A stretch of DNA of 64,000 nucleotides from Epiperipatus broadwayi (Eukaryota > Onychophora > Udeonychophora > Euonychophora > Peripatidae), in contig JAQFVV010012477.1 of assembly GCA_028023455.1 (NCBI GenBank), positions 3,675,365 to 3,739,364 of the forward strand, written 5' to 3'. The first letter of the stretch is position 1. The number at the start of each line of letters is the position of its first letter. The position numbers and the translations under genes are program-made. This document shows positions 1 to 11,469 of this stretch, piece by piece. Below the pieces are notes generated by a model. It did no database searches. It saw only the letters and a list, made by a program, of their open reading frames with translations, and was not told the origin of the DNA.

Positions 1-226
1 TAAAGTGTTTTCTTTCGATCAGAACACTTTACCACGCATTTCTATATAAAATACTGGATTGCAAATCCTTTAAGACTATTGAATACAATAAATTTAGCAC
101 TACATAAGAGTTAACTACTTTTCCACGTTTTACTTTAATGATAAATTATATATATATATAGTCCAGTTGGATTTGATGGAGTGATAAAGTAGAAAATTTT
201 GTAGATCAAACTTTATTGAAATATGG

Positions 227-276
227 CCGAGTATCATCGATTCTATCACTCCCGAGCATCATCGATTCTATCACTT
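227..276. repeat. 25-bp tandem duplication
   Basis: Two adjacent 25-bp units (227-251 and 252-276) differ at two positions. They share the core ATCATCGATTCTATCACT. No coding or regulatory signal is attached to them. The rest of 1-572 is AT-rich sequence in which I see nothing else. Confidence 0.8.
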
Positions 277-582
277 CCGATGCTTAAACTTCTTATGAAT
301 TTCCAAACAATAAACCATCCTTTATTGTTAATTTTTAAATTAAATATATGTATATTAATTTAAATTAAGTTTAGAACTTTCCTTTCTAAGTTAACTTTAT
401 TTTCAATTGCAAATTTTTTTTACTCAGAAAATTGTTAGGTGTTAAACAGAAATATATATTTCTATCTGAAAGTATTAGAAACTTATTATATCTGACATTA
501 AGAAATTGAGTATTTTATTAATAAATAATCACAATATATATATAATAATTTGAATATTTTCATGAATAAAAGAAGTATATTT

Positions 583-698
583 GTTAAGCATTGGTGGTCG
601 AGTGGTCAGCACCGCAGCCTTACAAGCAGTTGTCCCGGGTTTGCGGGTTCGCTTCCCGGGGCGTTTCCCCGGGCGATGGTTTGATACATGAAAAAAAA
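583..698 (+). mobile_element. tRNA-derived SINE, subfamily A, with target-site duplication
   Basis: This is a short retroposon with a tRNA-like head. An A box (TGGTCGAGTGG, 595-605) and a B box (GGTTCGCTTCC, 646-656) form an internal pol III promoter; the TGGCCGAGTGG-like A box resembles type II tRNAs (Leu/Ser). The element ends in GATACATG plus an A-run. A 10-bp direct repeat, AAGTATATTT, flanks it (573-582 and 699-708), the mark of LINE-machinery insertion. A small CCCCGG duplication follows the B box in this copy. Nine copies of the family lie in the window. Confidence 0.9.
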
Positions 699-708
699 AA
701 GTATATTT

Positions 709-1349
709 AGGAAAGTTTGATGGAAAATTGTGTATGGTTTAAAATTATCTTCTGAAGATATACCAACTGCTTTAAAGAAAGAACAGTCTTTTCTATTTCA
801 TTTATTTTTTTAAGGAAGTAAAAATATTCGGAAGAAGGTGCATTGAAATATCCTAAAAATATTATCCATATTTTATTTACTTTATATAAAAATGTTTTCT
901 TTGACTGTCACCACATATTTTTATAGAAAATTATTTTGTCACACTCACAAGGAAATAAAACAAATTAACTATTTGTATGTTTTATTTTTGAACAGGCAAG
1001 AGACATGTGGTAAGTCTTATCAACATAGTTTCATATCATATTCATAGAATATCTCATAAAACAATCATAATTATATATAGAGAAAGAGAAAACAAATCTG
1101 AAGTCTATTAGATTACAAGATCTATAATATTAAAAAAGTTGATAACAAGAAGACGAAATCTCTAAAATCATAACCCACTTTGCTCATGTTTTATTTTTCT
1201 TATGTACAATTGACTGAATTAAAAATTTAATGACTAATTTGTAATATTAATTCCTGATTCACTTTCAAACTACATTTTAAAAAAAAAAGGAAACTATTTT
1301 TTTCAAGTGCTTTTAAAATCATTATATCAGTTGCTATTGGAAAGCAGAC
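709..1349. other. AT-rich stretch with one exon-like signal pair
   Basis: No gene or repeat is recognised. At 996-1009 a 14-nt block sits between a pyrimidine-rich AACAG acceptor and a GTAAGT donor (see findings). Confidence 0.4.
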
Positions 1350-1640
1350 AAAATAGGGAGTTACTTACAATTTTTATATATGTCTATATAAAAATAATCA
1401 TATATAAAAATAATCCATTTAAAAATATATAAAGAAACTAACCAAAGGAAATTTATATATAAAAAAAATACTTATATATCCACGAAATAGATTAATATTT
1501 CAAAATAGGAAGTTACTTCCAATTTTTTTATATGTCTATATAAAAATAATCCATCTAAAAATATATAAAGAAACTAACCAAAGGATATATATATATATAT
1601 ATAATACTTATATATCCACGAAATAGTTTAATATTTCAAC
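1350..1640. repeat. Tandem direct duplication of about 140 bp
   Basis: Two consecutive units, about 1350-1501 and 1502-1640, share the landmarks AGTTACTT, ATGTCTATATAAAAATAATC, AAAGAAACTAACCAAAGGA and TATCCACGAAATAG in the same order. The second unit runs into the left arm of the foldback that follows, so the duplication probably involves the foldback's outer end. Confidence 0.75.
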
Positions 1641-2494
1641 CAGAAGATTGGTCTTCATCAGAAATAAATAAATATATACAGTAAAATGGCGATATTCAAA
1701 AATTATAGATTTGATAAAATATTACAAATTTAACAAAAAAAAAGTTCCCGATTTGTCACAAGAACTTACACAGGATATTAAACCATCCAATGACAAATTA
1801 ATTACAATGTATATTTAAAACGAACGAACAAACAAAAAAACTACATTTTGTACTAATCAAATTTAATCACAAAAATAATCTGTGCTCATATTAATATTTG
1901 CTTAAAAGCTAAAATACTTATACATATAAATAAAAAATCAAGGTTAATGCAAAGTACAATAAGTATTAATAGTAATTAATTATTTATCTATTTACTAATT
2001 AAACACTAATAAAATCTCCATATAAAAAAACTTTTGCATAAAAAAAAATTATATAAGAAAACTCCCACAATATAAAAAAACCTTATATACAAAAAAATGT
2101 TAACAAAAAAAATATAACAAAAAAAATTCCAGGAGACTAGGTAACTTAAAGATGTAATAGTCCCTATGTTTAAATTCATTCCATGTGGGTGTAAGGTCTT
2201 GAGTTTAAAAATAAAAAACTTTCCTTTTGTTTTCTCTCTCTTATAGAAGAAAAACCATCCTGTAAAATTACTACTCTTACATCTTCAATTGAATGATTGA
2301 AGTATACATTGCAATTAATTTGTCATTGGTTGGTTTAATATCCTGTGTACCAATCGGGTTTTTTTTTTTTTTGTTGTTGTTGTTAAATTTGTAATCTTTT
2401 ATCAAATCTGTAATTTTTTAATATAGTTATTTTACTGTATATATTTATTTATTTCTGATGAAAGCCAGTTCTCTGGTTGAAATATTAAACTATT
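1621..2494. repeat. Foldback element, arms about 190 bp
   Basis: The left arm (about 1621-1812) and right arm (about 2302-2494) are reverse complements of each other over most of their length. Shared landmarks include GAAATATTAAACTAT, TACTGTATATATTTATTTAT and TTTAATATCCTGTGTA. The spacer of about 490 bp is AT-rich and holds no open frame of note. This is a MITE-like palindrome of unassigned superfamily, and its arms have diverged, so it is not recent. Confidence 0.8.
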
Positions 2495-2497
2495 TTG

Positions 2498-4560
2498 AGG
2501 ATATATATATATATATTGTAAATATTGATAAGTCTATCTATATTTTAAAAATATATCATTTGTTATTAAAAAAAAAAATCTCTTTGAGTTGATGTTTATA
2601 CATGAAGTATTATTATTGTTTATGGTTATTAGGTATAGTTATTGTTTGAAGTTATTATTTTATTTATATGTTGATGGTACATCGTTATGAATATTTAATT
2701 ATTATAAATAAATAGGGACATATAAATTGTTGATATATAAAAAATTATTTTATTTGCAGTGATTATTTAAAAAAATACAATATTATTATTTATGTATATT
2801 TTTAAAGCTGTCAAATAAATTTTCAATTTAATATTTTTTATATATATACTTGATATTTTATTTTTTTTTAATGTTAATTGTTTAAAATAAAACATGTGTA
2901 ACAATGGTTTTCAAAACAGCATTTGCTAGCACGTGGAACAACAGCAACAACAACAAGAAGAGGCCATGATTATTATTAAGATAGTAATAAAACCAACTGA
3001 AGGATAAAATTTTGTTGTACTTTGTTTCTTTGAAATTACCATTCTTCAGAATATTGGAATAAGATAGATTTCTATGGTAAATACATAAATCATGACAGGC
3101 TAATAGAGATATATCGCAGCCAAGAGGCTGCACCGTGTTCTTTCATTTATTCCAAAGCAGTTTAAAAAAAAAAAAACTAAGAAAAGTTCAATACATATAT
3201 TTCATCGCGTCTGAAGCCGAAATTTGACATAGCTATCTGGAATCTATAATGGTCAATCTAATAATAATCTGGAGGTAACTAGAATTAATATATTGGATTT
3301 AACATTTCAATTTATTTATTTATTTTTCAAGGAAAGAAATTTTAGAAGGATAAAAATATACATATATCCAAGAATTGACAATTTTCTCTAACGTGATAGT
3401 TTCCTCACCTTAACTAGAATGCATTCTAACATTAAACGGATAAAGAAATAAAACAAGGGAATAAGTTAACTTTTGAAGGAAAACTGGACCTGTGAACTTT
3501 GAAAGGTAGTCAATAATTTTATATGTATAAATGATATATAAATATATTTTTGAGATCGATATTTTTGTTTACTTTTTATTTTTCATTATAAAAATATAAC
3601 GTTTTATAAATATTCAATTCAAGCGTCTTGTTTTCTAACAGCAATAAACGTTTAACAGGTGTTAAAATTAATACTTAAGTAATTTAAAATCTTAAAGTAT
3701 GGCTTATAAGTTTGGGTGGCATATGAGTTGTTATGTATATTTTAATAAGTAAATTTCTATTCGCAAATGTTTATTATAAAAAATGTTTTATTATTAATTT
3801 ATTTCATTATTTTTTTTTTTTAACTTTATATAATGATTCTTATGCATACCAAAACAATAATTTATATATATTTGCTGTATATAATATTTTTTTTTTATTA
3901 TTTTAAATATCTGAAAAATATAAATATGGATTTGTATTTATATTGATATCTACTTGTTAAGCACAGATATGTCTTTATATATTTAATATATATATACTTA
4001 TTGCAAGTATATATGTATATTTATTATTTGGGTTTGTATTTAAAACATTGATATTACCTAAAATTAAACCATAATATAAAAATAAAGGATGTACTATTTG
4101 TTTTATAAGTAATGCCTTTGTAATTTATTTGAAAGAGTATTAATATTTTATTCTTATTTTTCTTTTAATGCCAAAGTCATTATGAAATTAATTGAATTCA
4201 CAATTTAATAGAGGATAACTTCATATTTCACTTATTGTTTAGTCTTTAGGTCACTTACACATATTATTATTCATTCATATGTTTAGATATACATAAATTT
4301 ACATAATTAGATGTGTATATTGGATTTAATAGAATTCCCTTTGTTTCTGATATATGTTTGATTAGTTAGTCATATCAACCTTGAAAATAAATTATAATGA
4401 TAGATCTCATTGCTCTGTATGATTTTAGATTTATTTCATGTATAGCTAGTTGGAAGGGCATATAAACAATTTATTTAAATATAACTGGGATAATTTTGTT
4501 TTTCTTCATTTAAATTATACAATTTATTATATTAGGCTTTCTCAACAATTGGATTCATTT
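2498..4560. other. No recognisable feature
   Basis: AT-rich sequence with homopolymer runs and short TA tracts. The open frames here are short and show no coding character. Confidence 0.5.
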
Positions 4561-4571
4561 AGATTATATAT

Positions 4572-4985
4572 ATTCCATTACGTTTATCATCCAATGTTTG
4601 AAGCATTATTTTCTTCTCATATATTGATGTTCCATTACATTTGAGGTATAATATGTTTATATGATATATTGTCCATTACATTTGGCACCACAAACTGTTG
4701 GTCCCAGTTAACTGATGATTGGTATAATGGAGTAAAAGTATGTTCCATTACATTTGGACACCACAACGTGGTCAGCATAATATGTTCGTTTAATTATTCA
4801 TTACATTTGGTGTATCAAAGTTAGGGGCTTGGTTAACTAATGATTATTGTTGCAAAAGTTCATATGTTTATTTTCATTTGAGATCATATAAAGATACATT
4901 CCATTATATTTGGCTTTCCTAATGTTTGGGGCCTTCATTCTTTAATTTAAATGGAATGCAGCAAGTACGTTCCATTACAATATAT
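4572..4985 (+). repeat. Irregular cluster of the motif TTCCATTACATTTGG
   Basis: Seven matches or near matches to TTCCATTACATTTGG start near 4572, 4630, 4671, 4743, 4797, 4899 and 4971. All are on the same strand, with spacings of 41 to 102 bp. Several are followed by CACCACAA or similar. It looks like a decayed minisatellite, but the spacing is too irregular to give a clear unit. Confidence 0.6.
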
Positions 4986-4989
4986 ATAT

Positions 4990-6774
4990 ATATATATATT
5001 ACATCTTTAAAACATACTTCTAAATAATAAAAACTCTAAAATAAAAGAATTAAATAATGCATTATGAAAGAATCATGGAAGTATAATTTATCAGTTTTAT
5101 TTATTATAAACAATGCCAGCAGAATGAAACATACATTAAAGATGTTAGTAAGTGTGTTGTTATTAAATTTAAGTTGATATTTGATTGAGTATTGCCAGTC
5201 TTTTGGTAAAGAAAAAAAATGCAGACCATCATTTTTAAACTTGGAAAATACTGTCATTTAAAGCTATACAATTTTGGACAATCTACAATCATTATAAAAA
5301 TATTTTGTTAGTGATAATGAAGTTCATGAAAACAACATAGTATTGGGTACTGATCTATATTCTTAAGAATATACTATTTACAAGGTAAATAAATGTTCAT
5401 CTGCTATGATAAAATATATAATATATAAAAAAATAAAAATGCCATCAAGTGATTTTAGGATCACATCAAATTCAAGCTAAAAATTCATCTGCGTTTATGA
5501 AATAAATAGTGTTTTGAAGATTAGTGATGGACTTTCCAAGAACTAAATAAAATATTCACTACAAAAATTAAAAATAATAGAAACTCCAGATTTATTAGCC
5601 GATATATTTAGTACAATTTTCATTTTATTATTCCCTCTTTGTTATTGTAGATTTTTTTTAAAATTAAAAATGTCTACTATAAATACTACCTGTAGATGAA
5701 TACTTCCATGATTACGTGTAATGTTATAAATTATAAGTGTATTTTTGTAAATGATACCTTTTTAACAATTTAAATTTGAGCATAAGTAATAAAGCAAACT
5801 TCAACAATCATTTTTAAACATGAAATTATTAAATTTCTTATACTTGATATATAAATTGAACTTAATTTTTAAAGACAAAATAGAACAACTTTTTATTTAT
5901 ACTAATTATTACCATAGGTATAAACTTTGAACTGTTTTAAGACATGCACACAAATGAGTTATAATGTCAACTTAAATTTATAACTACTTTATTAAAGAAA
6001 ACCTTTTCCAAATACATTGAAAACCTATAACACATTTTAGGGTCATGCGAAGAGGCTAATACGGTCAAAATATATGACAGAGGCAATGTTATATAGTTTT
6101 AAATTTCATTGGAAAAAGTTGCTTTCTAGTAAAATAATCACATATTTAAATTGTCAATATAAACTAATTTAGTAAGTAACATAATAGATATTTTATCAAA
6201 AAATATTTAAGTTATCAATAGCACATATTAATTTTGAAAACACTGTAATTTGTCGAATTTATCAGTAATTATAATACATTTAATTTGATCCAATATGTTG
6301 TCAAAGAATGTTTACTAATCTTTAAAATCAAATATATATATATATATATATGAATAAGTGATTTATTTTTTCTTCTTCATGGGTGTATTTTATATGTGCT
6401 TATTCTGCATATTCTTGTTGACTTAAATCCAATTAATTTTAATTTTTACAACATTGAACATTCATCTAAGGCTAATGTATTTATACTGTAATAAACCCAA
6501 GCAACAATTATGAATTCAGTGTTACATATAAAAAATACTATTATTATGCTTGATTAAGTTGCTCTTAGATATTATTGTTTATAAAATAATTTTTGATTCA
6601 AAGGGTTTATCAATCTAAAGATAAATTTGTAAATGAAAAAATGGAAATAAATGATTATTTTTGTTCTGAGAAGTTAAATTATTTTATAATAAGAATATTA
6701 ATTTTATACACTTTATTTGTAGGCATGCTTACATACACACACACCTGACTCAATTGCCATTAAATTAAAAAAAA
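4990..6774. other. No recognisable feature
   Basis: AT-rich sequence. Nothing beyond short TA and homopolymer tracts was seen. Confidence 0.5.
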
Positions 6775-7015
6775 AAACATGAAAAGAGAAACCATAATAA
6801 AAGAAAAATTAAGGAGGCAATTTTTATAAATAGGAATAAAATGCATTTAATAAATAGACAAGCTGCTAACATTAAAATACATTCATGGGATTTGAATTGA
6901 TGATGTTTGCTTCCACTTTGATTTTGTTTTTTAATTTAATGACAGTTGAGGCAAGTTTAAGAAATTAACCAAAAGTACTTATGCAGATTTAAAGACTGTT
7001 TTTAATAGTTTATTA
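6775..7015 (+). repeat. Solo arm of the 50.2-kb foldback family
   Basis: This stretch matches the right arm of the foldback at 50580-50830 in the same order. Shared landmarks are GAGAAACCATA, AAAAGAAAAATTAA, TTTTTATAAA, TTTGAATTGATG and CAGTTGAGG. No inverted partner is present nearby, so it is a solo or half element. Confidence 0.75.
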
Positions 7016-7683
7016 TCGTTAAATTTATTATTTTTATCATAATTACAATTTTGTTTTAATTAATGGACATTATATATATAAACATTGAGTCTGCTAACAA
7101 AAATTTCAAGAGACAATAATTAGTCAAACAAGTTTTCTCACCGAATTCTGATTGATACAACCAATACAATGATATATAATGATCTCAAGACACATAATGA
7201 TCTTTAAAGTGCTAGACATGGTTGCCATGTAAAAATTTATCAGTTTAATTTGCTTATCGCTTTTGCTTTAGTGATAAAAATGCTTTGTACATGACTTGTC
7301 TAAAAGTATTTTTTTAAATGTATATATTGTATTAATTTTTCTCATGAATCATAAAAGCTGAAATTGAAAGGAAATTAATGTTGATGTAAAACAAAATTGA
7401 AAACAACAATAATTTTGCATATTTTTATTTAAATTATTCTGCAAAATGCACATTTTTTATAATTTTAGCTATATGCCATAAAATTAGAATTATAATGCTG
7501 ATTAAAGTTGATATGAAAAAATATTTTAAACCAAAGCCTTAAAAAAAAAAATCAAACTGAAAGACTTGTAAAAATGATGGCCATCTAATTCACTCATCTT
7601 TTTTTTTTTTTTTATCACTAGTAGTAAAAATATTGTACCTATTGTTTTTATAATATTCTCCTATGTAAGAATGTAATGACTTC

Positions 7684-8302
7684 AGCTATTATTACTAATG
7701 GGGCTTATATTCTTTCATTACTTTGTAAAATTATTATTTTTCAAACACAATGTAAAGACATAAAATATGCTTTCACATATATTAAAAATCTTAACTCTTC
7801 ATAAAACGTTTTCATTGAGAGTATGGGTCTGAAAAGCTGTATAAAATCAGTCAATGGTTTTAGATTTGTGATGCATTCCTACAAGCTGATTACAAGTTTC
7901 CTTCTATTTCTTACTCTGTATAAAATTTTTCAGATCTGTCTCTCTTACTATAGGTGTACTTTACCAAAAACATCTTAACAATCATACAGAAATAGTAAAC
8001 ATTTTTTTTTAGTTTTTTAATTGGAATAAATTCGTAACAAGCTTGAAGATATGCATTTGACAATATATATTATTATATTACTACTTTGTAATAAATTTGA
8101 GCAAAAAAAAAAAAACAATAGTAATTTGTATTAAAAAATGTATTGAAAATAAGGACAAGCTATTATTACTAATGGGACTTCTTTTGTTTTATTACTTTGT
8201 AAAATTATTACTTTTCAAAATACAATGTAAAGTCATAAAATATTCTTTCACATATATTAAAAACTTAGCTCTTCACAAAATATTTTCATTGAGGGTATCC
8301 TT
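7684..8302 (+). repeat. Direct duplication of about 140 bp
   Basis: 7684-7825 and 8156-8302 are diverged direct copies. Both begin GCTATTATTACTAATGGG and both contain TTACTTTGTAAAATTATTA and TTTCACATATATTAAAAA, in the same order. They are offset by about 470 bp. They may be two copies of one dispersed element or a segmental duplication. Confidence 0.7.
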
Positions 8303-8309
8303 ATAAAAA

Positions 8310-8977
8310 GAGAGATTTTATCCCCCCATCTTTATATCTTCAATAAGAGTTTTATTCTTTGTTAAATAGATAAACATTTATAGCAAACATCACATCACCA
8401 TATTTCCTCACTCCACAGGTCTATTGATAGCATTCACAGAGATATGTTTCCTAACATAAGAATATCTATTTTTCACCAGATGTTATCTGATTTTCAATCC
8501 CACATTCTTCAAATTTTAATCTCTATTTCTAAACAATGTGAAGAAAATTAGAGACCAAATTCAAGCACCTTTTCTCATACCTTTGCTGTTATGTAGAGCC
8601 TAATCTCTCTCACCATAGTGGCCACAATGATCCCGACCCATTACTAAAACATTGTGTTAAGATGGTAGATCAGAATTGCTAAATATCACATGAACTTGGC
8701 ATGATTACACAAATCATCAAATTTTTGTTTCTTTTCATTGCTTTTAATTTTATTACTCATATTTAAAATTAATGTTTTCCTTCATATAGTAACAAAAATT
8801 TCATGTAACCTATTAGTCTAAATAAAAATTTATTTAAAAAAAAAAAAAAAAATCAGGCTTTATAAATGCAGTAAAACATTAAAGAATTAATGGTTTTTTT
8901 TAAATATTTGTAACTTTAACTGATATCTTTGGCACAGAATAACAGCCTAACTTTAAAGTTACTCTTTCAGTAATTAC
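8310..8977. other. No recognisable feature
   Basis: AT-rich DNA with an A-run near 8837-8853. No gene or repeat family is recognised. Confidence 0.45.
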
Positions 8978-8990
8978 TATATAGCATATA

Positions 8991-9581
8991 ATAGTAATAG
9001 TAACAAGTCAGAAGTCACATGACTTATATATAGCTTGCACTTACTAATATGTAAAGTTAAGAGCGTGCTAATGATTTGAATGCCTTCTCTTGTAGTAGCA
9101 TTTATCATAAATAAAATAAAAAAAAAAGCTTGTTTAGAGCTATTAGCACGCTCTTAACTTTACATATTAGTAAGTGCAAGCTATATATAAGTCATGTGAC
9201 TTCTGACTTGTTACTATTACTATTATTATTTTGCTGTTGTGGCTTTAGCTAAATTAAAGAGCTAAGCCTACTAATATATGGAGTATCTGAATTAAGTTCA
9301 GGCCCATATGATTTTTTCAGTTGGAGAGCTGACTTTAAAGACATGTAGATGTCTAAAAGTTTCAGATCTTCTTCTAACAATTATCTTTTAGATAAATGCT
9401 TTGCTTGAGTTGGTTTTTTAGATCCAATGTCCCAACTCCTCACTAAAGAGACCCATAGGTCGAAACCGGTCTGGGGATGGGGACCATGATTTGAATGCCT
9501 TCTCTTGTAGTAGCATTTATCATAAATAAAAAATAAAAAAAAAAGCTTGTTTAGAGCTATTAGCACGCTCTTAACTTTACA
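8991..9581 (+). mobile_element. Penelope-like/hammerhead element insertion with inverted left end
   Basis: A perfect 13-bp direct repeat (TATATAGCATATA at 8978-8990 and 9582-9594) bounds a 591-bp insertion. Inside, 8991-9072 and 9142-9223 form an apparently perfect 82-bp inverted repeat around a 69-bp loop. The segment 9071-9167 recurs as a direct repeat at about 9486-9581, so the insert reads as one full unit of about 415 bp, a truncated second unit and an inverted fragment on the left. Tandem or inverted terminal repeats, hammerhead ribozymes and 10-15 bp target duplications are typical of Penelope-like retroelements. No reverse transcriptase is present, so that assignment is inferred from structure. 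The perfect arms and target duplication mean the insertion is young. Confidence 0.8.
9431..9482 (+). ncRNA. Hammerhead ribozyme-like motif, type I, degenerate core
   Basis: The order is stem I strand (CCCAACTCCTCA), core CTAAAGAG, stem II ACC/GGT around CATA, CGAAAC, a two-base-pair stem III, the GTC cleavage triplet (9469-9471) and the second stem I strand TGGGGATGGGGA. Stem I pairs TCCTCA with TGGGGA, then reopens and pairs again. The core reads CTAAAGA instead of CTGANGA; the G5-to-A change would be expected to disable cleavage. The motif ends just before the repeated 9486 segment, as expected if cleavage produces unit-length RNA. Confidence 0.7.
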
Positions 9582-10030
9582 TATATAGCATATAGTTTAT
9601 ATAACAATTATTTTTGACATTAACTATAGTATTATTTTTATCATTAATCAAATGTTAATTTAAAATAAAAGGAACTTAAAAAAAACTCACTCAATCAAAC
9701 ACGTTTATTTTTTTCTAAGATTTAATTAAGATATATTAATAAATTCATAAAATATTTAAAGATATATTAATCAATTCATTAAATTAGTAACTGTATAGAA
9801 TGATGTTTTGTTGACATTTGTATGAAAGTGAAGGGGAAAATGTGAAAACAAGTGGATTTAATTTATATTTACAAAAGCTATTTCTAACAACAGTGGACAG
9901 TTCATTAATCTAAGAAGTACTTAGATAGTGATATATAAATAAATATTAATTCTAAAATTCTCATGGATAAACGTTGAATTCATAGTATTGTTTTTGGGGG
10001 TTTCCATGTAATAAAATATAATGACATTTC

Positions 10031-10087
10031 AGTACAATAACAAATACTTTCCTCAGAAGGTCTGAGAAAAGTACTTGTTATTGTACT
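10031..10087. repeat. Near-perfect short hairpin, 27-bp arms
   Basis: 10031-10057 and 10061-10087 are reverse complements with two mismatches, separated by a 3-nt loop. Outer bases are AGTACAATAACAA and the arms end in CTCAGA at the loop. No longer element is visible around it. It could be a very small MITE or simply a palindrome. Confidence 0.8.
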
Positions 10088-10276
10088 AAAATATTGTATT
10101 TTTATTACACAGAAGCTTCTGGAAGTAATACTGGATATATGCATCGTATCCAAATGTATATATATCGTATTCAATAATCTTTGTATTTTCAGAAAGTTTG
10201 AGTTTTTATATACAATAAAGAGTTAAATATTAGTTTATAAGTTAAATTTTACAGATTTAAGAGTATAAAACAGGAA

Positions 10277-10490
10277 AAACTCACTATATATATTGCCACA
10301 CACAGCAAGCTAGAGTAATCAATGGATGCCAGAAGGCTTGTGCATAAAATCCCCATCTAGTTTCTACTCATCCAATACCCCCAGACTAGTTTTTGGCTTA
10401 TGGCCTTCATCAGTAAGGAGCCTTGGTATATAACAACAGTTATGCACAAGCTTAAGAGGAGGTGGTCATGTGATGTTTAAAAGTTTATTT
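10277..10490 (-). mobile_element. Partial TIR element with hammerhead-like core (family P)
   Basis: 10288-10350 matches the left arm of the better-preserved element at 22210-22501, for example GCCAGAAGGCTTGTGCATAA. 10440-10480 carries the shared right-hand stretch TGCACAAGC...GGTGGTCATGTGATG. On the minus strand, 10372-10422 reads CTGATGA, a GGCC/AGCC-type stem II, AAAAAC, AGTC and TGGGG. This is the same hammerhead layout as at 9431-9482, but with GAAA changed to AAAA. Confidence 0.65.
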
Positions 10491-10978
10491 GTATATGTGC
10501 AGTTCTCATTAAAAAGAAATGATTTCAAATAATTATGTTTACAAAATGGAAGTCAAAGAAAATTTGTATTAATAATTAATAAATGGCACCCAAAATGAAA
10601 GCCATTAATGAAAATGTTACAATATTAATAAGTAGTTTAGCAAAGTCTATACAAGATCAATTATGCAATGAACATTAAATATATATTTTGTGCAGAAAAA
10701 ATATGGTTTAATTATAATTATTATATATATATATGGGTGTGTAAGTGTATATGTGTGAAATATATAAAATTGTTTTATAATAGATATGGTAATATTAATT
10801 GATATATCTTCCAATAGCATTTGATAGTATTTATAATAAAAGAATCGACCAGTTTTTATTAAATGATAATCTCATATTACTTGTGATTGTTATTATTTAT
10901 AATTGTAGATATATATAAATTCTTATATTAAAATGTAAAAGTATGTTTACCAAAAATGTAAGAATATTTAATAATTAT

Positions 10979-11467
10979 ATTTTATATTGCACTATTTCCA
11001 TCACCTAATATGAATATTGAATGTCTTTAGAAAAGTTTAACTTTATTTAAATATTCCAAATACATTCAACTGTTAGTAATAGCACATCAAACAGGTTAGT
11101 ATATGCACAACATTTCAAGAGGTATTATTCTCTCCTCCTCTTCGGGTGTTGCTGGCCTGACCAGTGACAGTACTAGCATGGGATTCAAACCTGGTGCCTT
11201 AAATAAGAATGACTCAGTTGATTTGAGAATTACCTTAAAATTCAATATTTCAAGAATTTAAGGGTCCAAGTTTGAGTCCCATGCTAGTACTGTCAGCAAC
11301 ACCTGAAGAGAGGAGAATAATACCTCTTGAGATGTTGTGTATATACTAATATGTTTGATGTGCTTTTACTAACAGTTGAATGTATTTGGAATATTTAAAT
11401 AAAGTTATTTTTTTCTAAAGGCATTCAATACTCATATTAGATTATGGAAATAGTCCAATATAAAAAT
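10979..11467. repeat. Long inverted repeat (about 230-bp arms) with pol III-like boxes
   Basis: The left arm (about 10979-11210) and right arm (about 11253-11467) match as reverse complements over nearly all of their length. The left arm has an extra 13 bp near 11156. The centre carries an A-box-like TGACTCAGTTG (about 11210-11220) and a B-box-like GTTTGAGTCCC (about 11270-11280) on the plus strand. The left arm carries the mirror B box GGTTTGAATCC on the minus strand. The simplest reading is two copies of a second tRNA-derived SINE inserted head to head; a palindromic MITE is the alternative. Confidence 0.75.
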
Positions 11468-11469
11468 AC

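Noticed and set aside
595-656. Genuine tRNA gene
   Set aside because: A and B boxes are present, but there is no cloverleaf with paired acceptor stem, the element has an A-tail and target duplication, and the same sequence recurs nine times. It is a SINE.
2455-2482. Possible third hammerhead (CTGATGA..CCAG/CTGG..GAAA), mirrored at about 1634-1662 on the minus strand
   Set aside because: Stem II forms in both copies, but I find no stem I pairing beside the core and no convincing cleavage triplet. I leave it as part of the foldback arms.
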